From Sphingomonadales bacterium (GTDB taxonomy: Bacteria; Pseudomonadota; Alphaproteobacteria; Sphingomonadales; Sphingomonadaceae), in NCBI GenBank assembly GCA_028871475.1, contig JAGWMZ010000008.1:62001-126000 (forward strand): DNA of 64,000 nucleotides, written 5' to 3'. Made by a program: the position numbers and the translations under genes. Below, piece after piece: positions 8,721 through 18,008 of the stretch. Positions within the stretch are counted from its first letter, which is position 1. Each line of letters opens with the position of its first letter. The notes beneath the pieces are model-generated. The model had not been told where the DNA came from, did no database searches, and saw only the letters and a list, made by a program, of their open reading frames with translations.

Positions 8721-10025
8721 TCAAGCCGTGGCCAGCCGTGCCCTTGCATGGCTGCGGCTGGCCCAGGCAATGCCAATCAGCGTCACCACCGCCGCGGTGA
8801 TCGGCAGCACCGCGATCATATTGCCCATGCCCTTGGCCACCAGCGCCTGCGCGAGCCCCGGCGTGAAGGCACCCCCAACGATGCCGCCCGCGTTGAACGC
8901 CATCGACACGCCGGAATAGCGCACCGGTACCGGGAAGAGTTCGGCCAGCCAGTTGCTCAAGGGGCCATAGGTCAGCCCCATGATGAAGAGCGCGATCGAA
9001 AGCGTGACGAAAACGACGCTCAGGCTGCCCGAGGACAGGCCCGCCCAGAAAAACAGACCAACCACCGCGCCCAGCCCAGCGCCCCATGCCAGAACGCGCC
9101 CGGCGCTGCTGCGATCCGACCAGATGGCGGCCACGATGATGCCGGCGGTCAGGAACAGATTCGCCCCCAATTGCACGCCAAGGAAGCTCTGCCGGTTATA
9201 GCCTAAAGGCCCCGCGCCCTGCGCCAGCGCAAAAGCGGTGGCCAGATAGAACAGCGCGAAACAGGCGACCACACCCGCGCTGCCGGCCAGCAGGGCGCCC
9301 CAATGGTGGCGCAGCAGACTGCCCAGCGGCACGGGCGGCGGCGCATGGTGCTCCATGGCTTCGCGGAAAGCGGGCGTCTCGGAAATCTTGAGCCGCACCC
9401 ACAGGCCCACCGCCACCAGCACCGCCGAGAGCAGGAACGGCACGCGCCAGCCCCAATTGCGGAAATCGCTGTCGCTCATCACCAGCCCCAGAATCAGGAA
9501 CAGGCCATTGGCGCAAAGGAACCCGACCGGCGCGCCAAGTTGCGGCGCGCAACCAAACCGTGCCTTCCACCCAGGGGGCGCATTTTCCACCGCCAGCAGC
9601 GCCGCGCCCCCCCATTCGCCGCCAAGGCCAAAGCCCTGGCCAAAACGGCACAGGCACAACAGGATCGGCGCGAGAATGCCCGCCTGCGCATAGGAGGGCA
9701 GGAAGACCACGGCCAGCGTCGAGGCGCCCATCAGCAACAGCGAGGCCACCAGCGTCGATTTGCGCCCGATCTTGTCACCGAAATGACCGAAGGCGATAGC
9801 CCCCACCGGCCGCGCCACAAAGGCTCCGCCAAACACCATGAAAGCCGCAATCTGCTGCACCGAGGGCGATGCCTTGGGAAAGAACATCGAGCCGAAGACC
9901 AGCGCCGTTGCCGTGGCAAAGACGTAATAGTCATAAAATTCGACCGAGGTGCCCACAAGGCTGGCCATGAGAACGCGGGCGTTGCGGCGCAGGGGATGCA
10001 CCGAGGGAGAGGCGGGGGTGTCCAT
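8721..10025 (-). CDS. MFS transporter of the metabolite:H+ symporter type
   Basis: Inner-membrane major-facilitator protein of about 434 residues with 12 predicted helices. The N-terminal SLVGTSVEFYDYYVFATATALVFG and the loop FGHFGDKIGRKSTL match the metabolite:H+ symporter (MHS) branch, relatives of ShiA, ProP and KgtP, which take up organic acids, shikimate or osmolytes. The substrate cannot be read from sequence. The start at 10025 has a GAGAG purine run upstream; ATG at 10052 would add nine residues and is also possible. No metabolic neighbour hints at the substrate. Confidence 0.85.
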   Translation of the reverse strand: MDTPASPSVHPLRRNARVLMASLVGTSVEFYDYYVFATATALVFGSMFFPKASPSVQQIAAFMVFGGAFVARPVGAIAFGHFGDKIGRKSTLVASLLLMGASTLAVVFLPSYAQAGILAPILLCLCRFGQGFGLGGEWGGAALLAVENAPPGWKARFGCAPQLGAPVGFLCANGLFLILGLVMSDSDFRNWGWRVPFLLSAVLVAVGLWVRLKISETPAFREAMEHHAPPPVPLGSLLRHHWGALLAGSAGVVACFALFYLATAFALAQGAGPLGYNRQSFLGVQLGANLFLTAGIIVAAIWSDRSSAGRVLAWGAGLGAVVGLFFWAGLSSGSLSVVFVTLSIALFIMGLTYGPLSNWLAELFPVPVRYSGVSMAFNAGGIVGGAFTPGLAQALVAKGMGNMIAVLPITAAVVTLIGIAWASRSHARARLATA

Positions 10026-10178
10026 GGGCGCTTCGCTCTCTTGCCCTGACATCTTTGTCAATGCGAAAAGAGCGCGATACCAGCTATGACCGAAACGAAA
10101 AGGGCGCGACCTGCGCCGCGCTCTTTTCATTCATTGCGGTCCGGGCCGTTCATGGCCAGGGCGCCATGGCGCAAACGC

Positions 10179-10526
10179 TTACCGGGCGTCGCGATTGCGG
10201 CATTCGTCCTGCACGCTCGACGAGCAGGACGGATAGGATTTATCCATCGCGCCAGCCGGCGGGGCGGTGAGCGCACCGACATAGGGCGCGCCGTGATAGC
10301 TTGGGTCATCGGGCATGGCAGGCGCGGTGGGCGAATTGGCCGTGGCCGGGCCATCATCACGCGCGCCGACCTGCGTGCCCTCGATGGCACCCGTCTGCTG
10401 CGGCGGCTGGCCAGCCGTGGCCATGATCGAGGGGCCAAGGGCGTCGGCAAAGGCCGCGGCGCCCGCGATCGGAATCGCGGCCCCTGCCAGCAGCAGCGGC
10501 AGATAGATGAGTGTCTTGCGTTGCAT
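10179..10526 (-). CDS. Small exported protein of unknown function
   Basis: A 115-residue protein with a Sec-type signal: MQRKT followed by a hydrophobic stretch (LIYLPLLLAGAAIPIAGAAAFA). The mature part is Pro/Ala/Gly-rich and low-complexity and ends in a conserved-looking module SYPSCSSSVQDECRNRDA with two cysteines. I recall similar YP-C-S...D-C tails in small sphingomonad proteins, but cannot verify. A good Shine-Dalgarno (GAGGAGAG) lies just upstream of ATG 10526. It is divergent from uvrD and about 150 bp from the MFS gene. Function unknown. Confidence 0.7.
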   Translation of the reverse strand: MQRKTLIYLPLLLAGAAIPIAGAAAFADALGPSIMATAGQPPQQTGAIEGTQVGARDDGPATANSPTAPAMPDDPSYHGAPYVGALTAPPAGAMDKSYPSCSSSVQDECRNRDAR

Positions 10527-10673
10527 CGGGGTCTCTCCTCTCAACCATTGAGCGACTCTCCCCGCGAGCGGAGGGTGCCCTGATGCCATGGCCGCCATGA
10601 TCTCGCCCTGAATGCACCGTTCATCAGGCGTTGTAGGTTGCAAAGCGCGCATGCGTTCCCTAGGTGTTCCGGC

Positions 10674-12983
10674 GTGAACGAGACGACTCCCTCCCCCTAT
10701 GCGACCGAGCCTGACTGGCTCGCCCGGTTGAACCCGCCCCAGCGCGAGGCTGTGCTGACGACGCAAGGCCCCGTGCTGATGCTGGCAGGCGCGGGCACGG
10801 GCAAGACGGCGGCACTGACCGCGCGTTTGGCGCATCTGGTGGCGATGCGGCTGGCCTGGCCTTCGGAAATCCTCTGTGTCACCTTCACCAACAAGGCCGC
10901 GCGCGAAATGCGCGAGCGCGTGGGCCATCTCATCGGCGCGGCGGTGGAAGGGATGCCGTGGCTGGGCACCTTCCATGCGATTGCCGCCAAGATGCTGCGC
11001 CGCCATGCCGAACTGGTGGGGTTGCAGAGCAATTTCACCATCATCGACACCGATGATCAGTTGCGCCTGTTAAAGCAACTCATTCAGGCGGAGGGTATCG
11101 ACGACAAGCGCTGGCCCGCCAAGCAACTGGCCGGCTGCATCGACCGCTGGAAGAATAAGGGTCTGGCCCCGCAGGATCTCGATGCCTTTGAGAATGAGGC
11201 CTATGCCAATGGCAAGGGGCAGCATTTCTATCGGCTTTATCAGGCCCGGATGATCGCGCTCAACGCCTGCGATTTCGGTGACCTGCTGATGCATATGCTC
11301 ACCATCTTCCGCCAGCATCGCGATGTGCTCGAGCAGTATCAGCAGCGTTTCAAATACATCATGGTGGACGAGTATCAGGACACCAACTCGGTGCAATATC
11401 TCTGGCTGCGCCTGCTGGCGATGAAACCGGGCGACGCGCCGCGCAACATCTGCGTGGTGGGTGATGATGACCAGTCGATCTATAGCTGGCGCGGAGCGGA
11501 AGTCGCCAATATCCTGAAGTTCGAGAAGGACTTCCCCGGCGCCAAGGTCATCAAGCTGGAGCAGAACTATCGCTCCACGCCCCATATTCTGGGTGCCGCC
11601 TCAGGCCTCATTCGCGAAAACAGCGAGCGCCTTGGCAAGACGCTGTGGACCGACACCAAGGGCGGCGACAAGCTGCGCGTCATCGGCGTGTGGGACGCGC
11701 CCGAGGAAGCACGCCGCCTTGGCGAGGAGATCGAGCGGCTGGATCGCGAGGGACTGCCGCTGGACAAGATCGCGATTCTGGTGCGCGCCCAGTTCCAGAC
11801 GCGCGAGATCGAGGACCGCTTCATCAGCATCGGCCTGGCCTATCGCATCGTGGGTGGTTTCCGCTTTTATGAACGCGCCGAAATCCGCGATGCGCTGGCC
11901 TATTTCCGCGTGATCACCCAACCTTCCGACGATCTGGCCTTCGAGCGGATCTACAATACTCCCAAGCGGGGCCTTGGCGACAAGACGCTGGAAAAGCTCC
12001 ACCGCTTCGCGCGGGCACAGAACATGCCGCTGGCCGCCGCCGCTCTGGCGATTGTCGATACCGATGAGCTGCCCGCCCGCGCGCGCGGCACCTTGCTGGC
12101 GCTGATGCGCGATCTGGCCCGCTGGCGCGACGAGGAAAAGCGCATCAGCCCGGCTGAACTGGCGCGCATGGTGCTCGACGAATCGGGCTACACCGCCGCG
12201 CTTCAGGCCGAAAAAAGCGCGGAGGCAGCCGGGCGCCTTGAAAACCTCACCGAACTGGCGCGCGCCATGGAGGATTACGAGGATCTCGGCGCCTTCCTCG
12301 AACATGTCTCGCTGGTGATGGACAATGACGCCAATGAGGACACGCCCAAGGTCACCATCATGACCATCCATGGCGCCAAGGGGCTGGAGTTCGATCAGGT
12401 CTTCCTGCCCGGCTGGGAGGAAGGCGTGTTTCCCTCGCAGCGTTCGCTGGACGAAGGTGGTCTGGCCTCGCTGGAGGAGGAGCGGCGGCTGGCCTATGTC
12501 GCCATCACCCGCGCGCGGCGCCATTGCACCATTCTGCATGCCGCCAACCGGCGCATTTATGGCCAATGGTCCAGCTCGATTCCCAGCCGGTTCGTGGGGG
12601 AGTTGCCGCGCGACCATATCACCGAGGAATCGAGCCTGTCAGGCGGCGCCAGCCTGTGGCGCGCGCAATGGAGCGAGCGTGACGACCCCTTCGCCCATCT
12701 CGCCCGCGAAAAGCCTGATCGTGGCCAGAGCCGTGGCCCCGGCTGGCAGCGCGCCGCAACGCAAAGCTATGACACCACGCCGCGTCCTATCGCCCAGCCG
12801 ACGCGCAGCGCCGCCAGCTTCGCCGCCAAGGCCCGGCTGGACATTCGCGTGGGCGACCGCGTGATCCACGATAAATTCGGCGAAGGCCGCGTCGCGGCGC
12901 AGGAAGGCAACAAACTGGAAATCGACTTCGACACGGTGGGCCGCAAGCGCGTGCTCGACAATTTCGTGCGCAAGGTCAGCTAA
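10674..12983 (+). CDS. uvrD: UvrD/PcrA-type ATP-dependent DNA helicase
   Basis: Superfamily 1A 3'-5' helicase acting in nucleotide excision repair, mismatch repair and replication restart. The 769-residue protein shows the Q-motif LNPPQREAV, Walker A AGAGTGKT (about 38-45), CVTFTNKAAREM (Ia), DEYQDTN (II), GDDDQSIYSWRGA (III), YRS (IV), TIHGAKGLEFDQVF (V) and VAITRARRH (VI). The C-terminus GDRVIHDKFGEGRV resembles the RNA-polymerase-interacting Tudor-like module of PcrA/UvrD. Start GTG 10674 (VNETTPSPY) is preferred; TTG 10638 would add 12 residues. No GTTC-N7-GTTC SOS box is seen upstream. Confidence 0.93.
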   Translation: MNETTPSPYATEPDWLARLNPPQREAVLTTQGPVLMLAGAGTGKTAALTARLAHLVAMRLAWPSEILCVTFTNKAAREMRERVGHLIGAAVEGMPWLGTFHAIAAKMLRRHAELVGLQSNFTIIDTDDQLRLLKQLIQAEGIDDKRWPAKQLAGCIDRWKNKGLAPQDLDAFENEAYANGKGQHFYRLYQARMIALNACDFGDLLMHMLTIFRQHRDVLEQYQQRFKYIMVDEYQDTNSVQYLWLRLLAMKPGDAPRNICVVGDDDQSIYSWRGAEVANILKFEKDFPGAKVIKLEQNYRSTPHILGAASGLIRENSERLGKTLWTDTKGGDKLRVIGVWDAPEEARRLGEEIERLDREGLPLDKIAILVRAQFQTREIEDRFISIGLAYRIVGGFRFYERAEIRDALAYFRVITQPSDDLAFERIYNTPKRGLGDKTLEKLHRFARAQNMPLAAAALAIVDTDELPARARGTLLALMRDLARWRDEEKRISPAELARMVLDESGYTAALQAEKSAEAAGRLENLTELARAMEDYEDLGAFLEHVSLVMDNDANEDTPKVTIMTIHGAKGLEFDQVFLPGWEEGVFPSQRSLDEGGLASLEEERRLAYVAITRARRHCTILHAANRRIYGQWSSSIPSRFVGELPRDHITEESSLSGGASLWRAQWSERDDPFAHLAREKPDRGQSRGPGWQRAATQSYDTTPRPIAQPTRSAASFAAKARLDIRVGDRVIHDKFGEGRVAAQEGNKLEIDFDTVGRKRVLDNFVRKVS

Positions 12984-12988
12984 GCAAA

Positions 12989-13014
12989 AGGGCGAGAGGT
13001 TTCCCCCTCGCCCT
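12989..13014. terminator. Hairpin terminator between converging uvrD and RNA helicase genes
   Basis: Arms AGGGCGAG and CTCGCCCT pair perfectly. The minus strand reads the hairpin followed by TTTT, so it chiefly serves the helicase gene and may also stop uvrD transcription. Confidence 0.7.
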
Positions 13015-13042
13015 GTTCCATCTCAGCGAAACGTTCAGCGCC

Positions 13043-14545
13043 TCAGTTCAGCGCGGAGACGCCCAGAAATTCGGGGATCGGCCCGTTCCATTCGCCCGGC
13101 TTGCTGGGCGGATCATCATCGCGCCAGCGCGGGCGGCGTTCATCACGACGCGTATCGGGGCGCGTGATTTCGGGACGGGCGCGGCGTTCTTCACGGCGTG
13201 GTTCATCGCGACGAGCTTCCTCACGCCGGCTTTCGTCACGGCGGCTCTCACCACGAACCGGGCGTTCCTCACGCGGCGCATCCTCAGCCTCGGCCGCACC
13301 GCGACCGCGCGGTGCGCGCTTGTCATGCGCCTTGGCCGAGCGTGACTTGCCCTCAGCCTTGTCGTCGCGAACCTTGTCGTCGCGCGATTTTCCCGCCCTT
13401 GCCGGCCTGGCCTCTTCAGCCTCACCGCCCAGATCAAATTTGATCTCGGGGATTTTGCCGCCGGTCAGCTTTTCGACATTCTCGATCGCTTCGGCATCAG
13501 CATCGGTGTAAATCGTGAAGGCACGGCCAGACGCGCCGCCACGCCCGGTGCGGCCAATACGATGCACGTAATCGTCCGGGTGCCACGGCGTGTCAAAATT
13601 GAAGACGTGGGTCACGCCCTTCACATCGATACCGCGCGCGGCCACATCGCTGGCCACCAGAATGTTGATCGTGCCGTCCTTGAACCGGTCCAGCTCGGCA
13701 ATGCGGCTCGACTGGTCCATGTCACCATGGATTTCGCCCGCCGAGAAGCCATGGCTCTTCAGGCTCTTGGCCAGTTCGCGCACGGTCGTCTTGCGGTTGG
13801 CGAAGATGATCGCCGTGGCCACATTGTCGGTGCGCAGCAAGTGACGCAGCACTTCGCGCTTCTGCCGCGATCCGCACTTCACCTTGTGCTGGACAATGTT
13901 GATGTTGGCCGAGGCCGGGCGGGCCACCTCGATATATTTGGGATTGGTCAGGAACTTGTCAGCCAGCTTCTTGATCGGCGGCGGCATGGTCGCGCTGAAC
14001 AGCAGGGTCTGGCGCTGCGTGGGCAGCTTGGAACAGATTTCCTCAATGTCGGGGATGAAGCCCATGTCGAGCATGCGGTCGGCTTCGTCGATGACCAGCA
14101 TGTCGCAGCCGGTCAGCATGATCTTGCCGCGCTGGAACAGATCCATCAGACGGCCCGGCGTGGCGATCAGCACGTCGACGCCGCTCTGCAAGGCCTTCAC
14201 CTGGTCACCCATCTGCACGCCGCCGATCAGCAGCGCCATCTTGAGATCGTGGTTCTTGCCATATTTCTCGAAATTCTCGGCAACCTGCGCGGCCAGTTCG
14301 CGCGTCGGCTCCAGAATGAGGCTGCGCGGCATCAGCGCGCGGCGGCGCCCATGGGCCAGAATGTCGATCATCGGCAGCACGAAACCGGCCGTTTTGCCGG
14401 TGCCCGTCTGGGCGATGGCAATCAGGTCGCGCATCATCAGCACGGTGGGGATGGCCTGGGCCTGGATCGGGGTGGGCGTGTCATAGCCGGCAGCCGCGAC
14501 CGAGCGCAGCAATTCTTCCGACAGGCCGAGATCGGCAAAACTCAT
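13043..14545 (-). CDS. DEAD-box ATP-dependent RNA helicase
   Basis: RNA helicase of the RhlE/DeaD class, likely in ribosome assembly or RNA turnover. The 500-residue protein contains the Q-motif TPTPIQAQAIP, Walker A AQTGTGKT (46-52), PTRELAAQ, the DEAD box in VIDEADRMLDMGF, SAT, and the C-terminal RecA lobe with RGIDVKGVTHVFNFD and HRIGRTGRGG. From about residue 380 the tail is almost wholly charged, with runs of RRDE, RREE and DDK, probably a disordered RNA-binding arm. Start ATG 14545 (MSFADLGL) fits the family; an upstream extension would be non-homologous. Confidence 0.93.
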   Translation of the reverse strand: MSFADLGLSEELLRSVAAAGYDTPTPIQAQAIPTVLMMRDLIAIAQTGTGKTAGFVLPMIDILAHGRRRALMPRSLILEPTRELAAQVAENFEKYGKNHDLKMALLIGGVQMGDQVKALQSGVDVLIATPGRLMDLFQRGKIMLTGCDMLVIDEADRMLDMGFIPDIEEICSKLPTQRQTLLFSATMPPPIKKLADKFLTNPKYIEVARPASANINIVQHKVKCGSRQKREVLRHLLRTDNVATAIIFANRKTTVRELAKSLKSHGFSAGEIHGDMDQSSRIAELDRFKDGTINILVASDVAARGIDVKGVTHVFNFDTPWHPDDYVHRIGRTGRGGASGRAFTIYTDADAEAIENVEKLTGGKIPEIKFDLGGEAEEARPARAGKSRDDKVRDDKAEGKSRSAKAHDKRAPRGRGAAEAEDAPREERPVRGESRRDESRREEARRDEPRREERRARPEITRPDTRRDERRPRWRDDDPPSKPGEWNGPIPEFLGVSALN

Positions 14546-14733
14546 AAGTGTCTGATGTTCCGAAACTAGGAGGTAAGGATGGGAAAGCCGCCCCCCGTTG
14601 GGCCCTCCCTTTTCCGTCGCGCATGGTGCCATGAGGACGCCGCGCCGACGTCGGGTGCCGAGCCCTAAGCGCAAAGACGCGTGAAAGTCAAGAAAATCGG
14701 CGCCCTCGCGCTGTCCCGAGCCGGGAAATCGCC

Positions 14734-15258
14734 TCAGGGTGCCTTGGGATAGCGCCGCCATGGCAGCGCGACCAGCGCATGCAGTTTGACGATGCGGCAA
14801 TTGTAGCCACTGCGCGACTGCAGCCTGTCGCGGTTGGCGCAGATCATGCCGTCAGGGCTGCGCTCCACGTAAAAGCCCGAATAGAAGTCACGCGCGCGGC
14901 ACGCCTTTTCCAGAATCGCCGAAACGATGTGCTGGTCACGCATGAAAAGCAACAGGCGGTTGCCCTGCGCGCTCTGCACCCCGGCGATGGCGCCGGCGGC
15001 AAAGCAGCGGCCCATGGGGCGCTCCTCGAATCGCTCGGGGCGCTCATCCATCAGGTCATCCATCATGTCGGGCGGCATCATCGGGCCGCCGGGCGAGATG
15101 CGTATGGAAAAATGCTGTTCGATGCGCACTTGCTGGGGATTGTCGGTGGTCAACGGCCCGGTTTCACCGACACCCAAGGGCGGCATGGCGCCATGCGCCA
15201 CCCCGCCAAGCAACAACAGCCCTGCCAGGGCCCCAAGGACATATCCGTGCTGCATCAT
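14734..15258 (-). CDS. Hypothetical exported protein
   Basis: A 174-residue protein with a clear signal peptide (MMQHGYVLGALAGLLLLGGVAHG, cleavage after AHG). The mature part has a Met/Pro/Asp-rich linker (PGGPMMPPDMMDDLMDERP) and a C-terminal region with four cysteines (GRCF, KACR, MICAN, YNCR) that could form two disulfides in the periplasm. No family recognised. Tandem ATG codons at 15258 and 15255 leave the start ambiguous by one residue. It is divergent from the FAD oxidase gene, with 175 bp between the starts. Confidence 0.7.
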   Translation of the reverse strand: MMQHGYVLGALAGLLLLGGVAHGAMPPLGVGETGPLTTDNPQQVRIEQHFSIRISPGGPMMPPDMMDDLMDERPERFEERPMGRCFAAGAIAGVQSAQGNRLLLFMRDQHIVSAILEKACRARDFYSGFYVERSPDGMICANRDRLQSRSGYNCRIVKLHALVALPWRRYPKAP

Positions 15259-15433
15259 CACTTTGCAGGCCACCTTCCCCTTGGGGTACGGGCCATCTTG
15301 CCTCATCTGTTGTCCCTGGTGTCCTGTCCGTCGCATAATAGGCACGTTGTTTGAACCACCGCTTAACCCGCCAGGGGCAAATGCCCTAACGTCCCCTCTC
15401 GCCTCTTTTCGTCCCTTTCACGCAGGACCTGCC

Positions 15434-16924
15434 ATGACCCTCTCCTCCTCCGCCCCTCACACATCGGCCGATGTCTGCGCCCATCACACGGCTTTTCTGG
15501 CCGCATTGCAACAAGTGCTGGGTCCGCGCGGACTGTCAAGCGATCAGGACGCCATGGCACCCTGGCTGACCGACTGGCGCGGGCGCTACACCGGGCGGGC
15601 CCTGGCACTGGCCTCGCCGGCCGATGCGCAGGAACTGTCCGCCATCGTCAAACTGGCAGCGCAGGCCGGCATTCCCATCGTGCCGCAAGGGGGCAACAGC
15701 GGCATGGTCGGCGGCGCCACGCCCGATGACAGCGGGCACAGCCTGCTCGTGTCGCTACGGCGGATGAACAGCATTGGCCCGATCGATACCGATGCCATGC
15801 AGGTCACCTGCGGCGCGGGTGTGATTCTCCAGACCCTGCATGAAGCGGCGGAAGCCGTGGGACTGCGTTTCCCCCTGACGCTGGGCGGCAAGGGATCGGC
15901 CACGGTGGGCGGCCTTATCTCCACCAATGCGGGCGGCACCCAGGTGCTGCGACATGGCAATATGCGCGCGCAGGTGCTGGGGCTGGAGGCCGTGCTGGCC
16001 GACGGTTCGATCTGGTCGGCACTGACCCCGCTTAAAAAGGACAATCGCGGCTTTGACCTGAAACAGCTCTTCATCGGCTCGGAAGGCACACTGGGCATGG
16101 TGACGGCCGCCACGCTGGCGCTGGTGCCGGGCGTGGCGGAACGGCGCGTGCTCTGGGCCGGGGTGGAGAGCATCCATGCCGCGCGCGCCCTGCTGCTCCA
16201 TTGCCAGCGCAGGCTGGGCAGCGCGCTCGAAGGCTTTGAAGTCATCCCGCAGGCCAGCCTTGAGGCGGTGCTGGCCTTCACCCGGAAATCGCGCAGGCCG
16301 CTTGAAGGCGACCATGCGTGGAACGCGCTGATCGAGGTGGTGGCCGATGCCGACAGTGCCGCCACGCTGGGCGACCGCGTCGAGACAGCGCTGGCCGAGG
16401 CCTTTGAGGCAGGGCTGCTGCAGGATGCCGCCATTGCTGCCAGCGAAGCCCAGGCCGAAGCCTTCTGGCTGAATCGCGAAGAGGTGCCCATGGCCGAACG
16501 CGCCAAGGGCCCGGCGGTGCAGCACGACATTTCCGTCGCGGTCGAGCGCATGCCCGACTTCATCGAACAGGTCTCGCCGCGCATCCTCGCACGCTTTCCG
16601 GGCGTCCATGTGGTGGGCTTTGGTCATCTGGGCGATGGCAACATCCACTATCATGTGATCGCGCCCGAAGGCTCACCCAAGGGCTGGGAATTGCACGAAG
16701 GCAAGGCGATCAGCGCCTTTGTCTATGACGAGGTAACGGCCTGGGGCGGGTCGATCAGCGCCGAACATGGCATTGGCCAGAACAAGATCGCCGAACTGGC
16801 CCACACCGCCGACCCGGTCGCGCTGGCGCTGCTGCGCGCGGTCAAACAGGCACTCGACCCGCTCGGCCTGCTCAATCCCGGCAAGCTGGTGCCCCCGCTT
16901 GCCAGCGGCCCGGCCAAGCCCTAG
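15434..16924 (+). CDS. FAD-linked oxidase, GlcD / D-2-hydroxyacid dehydrogenase family
   Basis: Flavoprotein of 496 residues with an N-terminal PCMH-type FAD domain (SPADAQELSAIVKLAAQAG, then PQGGNSGMVGGATP, LGGKGSATVGGLISTNAGG, GSEGTLGMVTAATL) and a C-terminal FAD-oxidase domain. The metal/substrate motif VVGFGHLGDGNIHYHV and the closing LNPGKLVP are typical of D-lactate, glycolate and D-2-hydroxyglutarate dehydrogenases. It most likely oxidises a D-2-hydroxyacid and passes electrons to the quinone pool or an ETF. The exact substrate is not decidable. A D-2-hydroxyglutarate role is plausible because that is the commonest stand-alone form. Confidence 0.88.
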   Translation: MTLSSSAPHTSADVCAHHTAFLAALQQVLGPRGLSSDQDAMAPWLTDWRGRYTGRALALASPADAQELSAIVKLAAQAGIPIVPQGGNSGMVGGATPDDSGHSLLVSLRRMNSIGPIDTDAMQVTCGAGVILQTLHEAAEAVGLRFPLTLGGKGSATVGGLISTNAGGTQVLRHGNMRAQVLGLEAVLADGSIWSALTPLKKDNRGFDLKQLFIGSEGTLGMVTAATLALVPGVAERRVLWAGVESIHAARALLLHCQRRLGSALEGFEVIPQASLEAVLAFTRKSRRPLEGDHAWNALIEVVADADSAATLGDRVETALAEAFEAGLLQDAAIAASEAQAEAFWLNREEVPMAERAKGPAVQHDISVAVERMPDFIEQVSPRILARFPGVHVVGFGHLGDGNIHYHVIAPEGSPKGWELHEGKAISAFVYDEVTAWGGSISAEHGIGQNKIAELAHTADPVALALLRAVKQALDPLGLLNPGKLVPPLASGPAKP

Positions 16925-16980
16925 AAGGCCCCGCTTTAAGGCGATTTCGCCAGTCCACTACGCTTACGGAGAACCCTGAA

Positions 16981-17778
16981 ATGGCCAGCGCGCCGCAAAA
17001 TCCCGGTCTGCCGATTTTCTACCAGGATCTGGTGCCCCTCAACAGCCGCGACCATGGCAGCTGGCACAGCCGCAGCGTGGACAAGGCCAAGTGGCTGGTG
17101 GGCCAGCATGCCATTCCGCTGACGGTGGAAGAATTCCCGCAGGCTGCCCGCAATTTCCCGATCATCTTCTCCTCGGGCGAGGATTCGGTGCCGCTGGCGC
17201 TGATGGGCCTGAACGAAGGCGTGAACGTCTTTGTCGACGATGAGGGCACCTTCCTCGAAAACGTCTATGTGCCCGCCTATGCACGCCGCTATCCCTTCAT
17301 GCTGGCCCGCCTGACGCCCGAGGCGCAGGAGCTGAGCCTGTGCTTTGACCCGACCTCGGATCTGGTGGGTGAGTTCGACGATGGCGCCGCCCTGTTCGAC
17401 GGCGACCAGCCGAGCGAGACGACCAAGGGCATGCTGGGCTTTTGCGAGCAGTTCGAGCAGGCCGGCCTGCGTTCGACCGCTTTCGTCAAGGAACTGGAAA
17501 AACACGGCCTGCTGATCGACGGCGAAGTCGCCATCCAGCAGGAAGGCCCCGATGCCACCCCCGGCCAGCCGCCCTTCGTCTATCGCGGTTTCCGCATGGT
17601 CGACCAGGCCAAGCTGCAGGAAGTACGCGGCGATGTGCTGCGTGGCTGGAATCAGTCCGGCCTGCTGCCGCTGGTCTTTGCCCATCTCTTCAGCCTTGAC
17701 CTGATGCGCGAAATCTTCGGCCGTCAGGTGGCGCAGGGCAAGATGCCCCAGCCCGTGCCGGTACTGCCCACCGTCTGA
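16981..17778 (+). CDS. SapC family protein
   Basis: A 265-residue soluble protein resembling the SapC family (named from the Campylobacter S-layer locus). Recognisable parts are FYQDLVPLNSRDHGSW at the N-terminus, the PLALMGLNEGVNVFVD region and the YVPAYARRYPFML block. In alphaproteobacteria these proteins often occur without S-layer genes, and none is nearby here. The biochemical role is not known. GGAGA lies upstream of ATG 16981 and a strong terminator follows the stop. Confidence 0.85.
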   Translation: MASAPQNPGLPIFYQDLVPLNSRDHGSWHSRSVDKAKWLVGQHAIPLTVEEFPQAARNFPIIFSSGEDSVPLALMGLNEGVNVFVDDEGTFLENVYVPAYARRYPFMLARLTPEAQELSLCFDPTSDLVGEFDDGAALFDGDQPSETTKGMLGFCEQFEQAGLRSTAFVKELEKHGLLIDGEVAIQQEGPDATPGQPPFVYRGFRMVDQAKLQEVRGDVLRGWNQSGLLPLVFAHLFSLDLMREIFGRQVAQGKMPQPVPVLPTV

Positions 17779-17800
17779 TCGCTCACCAGCGACTCCGTTC

Positions 17801-17835
17801 AAGCCCCGCCCGGCCCTGCCGGCGCGGGGCTTTTG
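17801..17835 (+). terminator. Rho-independent terminator of the sapC-like gene
   Basis: Stem AGCCCCGC / GCGGGGCT around a GC-rich loop, followed by TTTT, 23 bp after the stop codon. Confidence 0.8.
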
Positions 17836-17973
17836 CATGGCTGCCGCACGTTGGAAAACGACCTGCCCACACGCTGCCGGAATGGGCTTTCCTGACGCCG
17901 GGCTGAACCATGCAGGCTCAAAACAAACCATTTTTACCTTGCTGCGTTGCCATGTTTTTACCGCCATGGCCCC

Positions 17974-18002
17974 TTGCATGGATCGCCCGGGGGGCATATG
18001 AT
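17974..18002 (+). promoter_or_regulatory. Sigma-70-type promoter of the candidate sRNA
   Basis: TTGCAT (17974-17979), an exact 17-bp spacer, then TATGAT (17997-18002). Transcription would start near 18009. It lies after the sapC-like terminator, so it can only serve the RNA downstream. Confidence 0.6.
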
Positions 18003-18008
18003 CGTCAT

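Noticed and set aside
13562..14569. A 335-codon frame antisense to the DEAD-box helicase
   Set aside because: His/Arg-rich shadow frame; the opposite strand has all helicase motifs.
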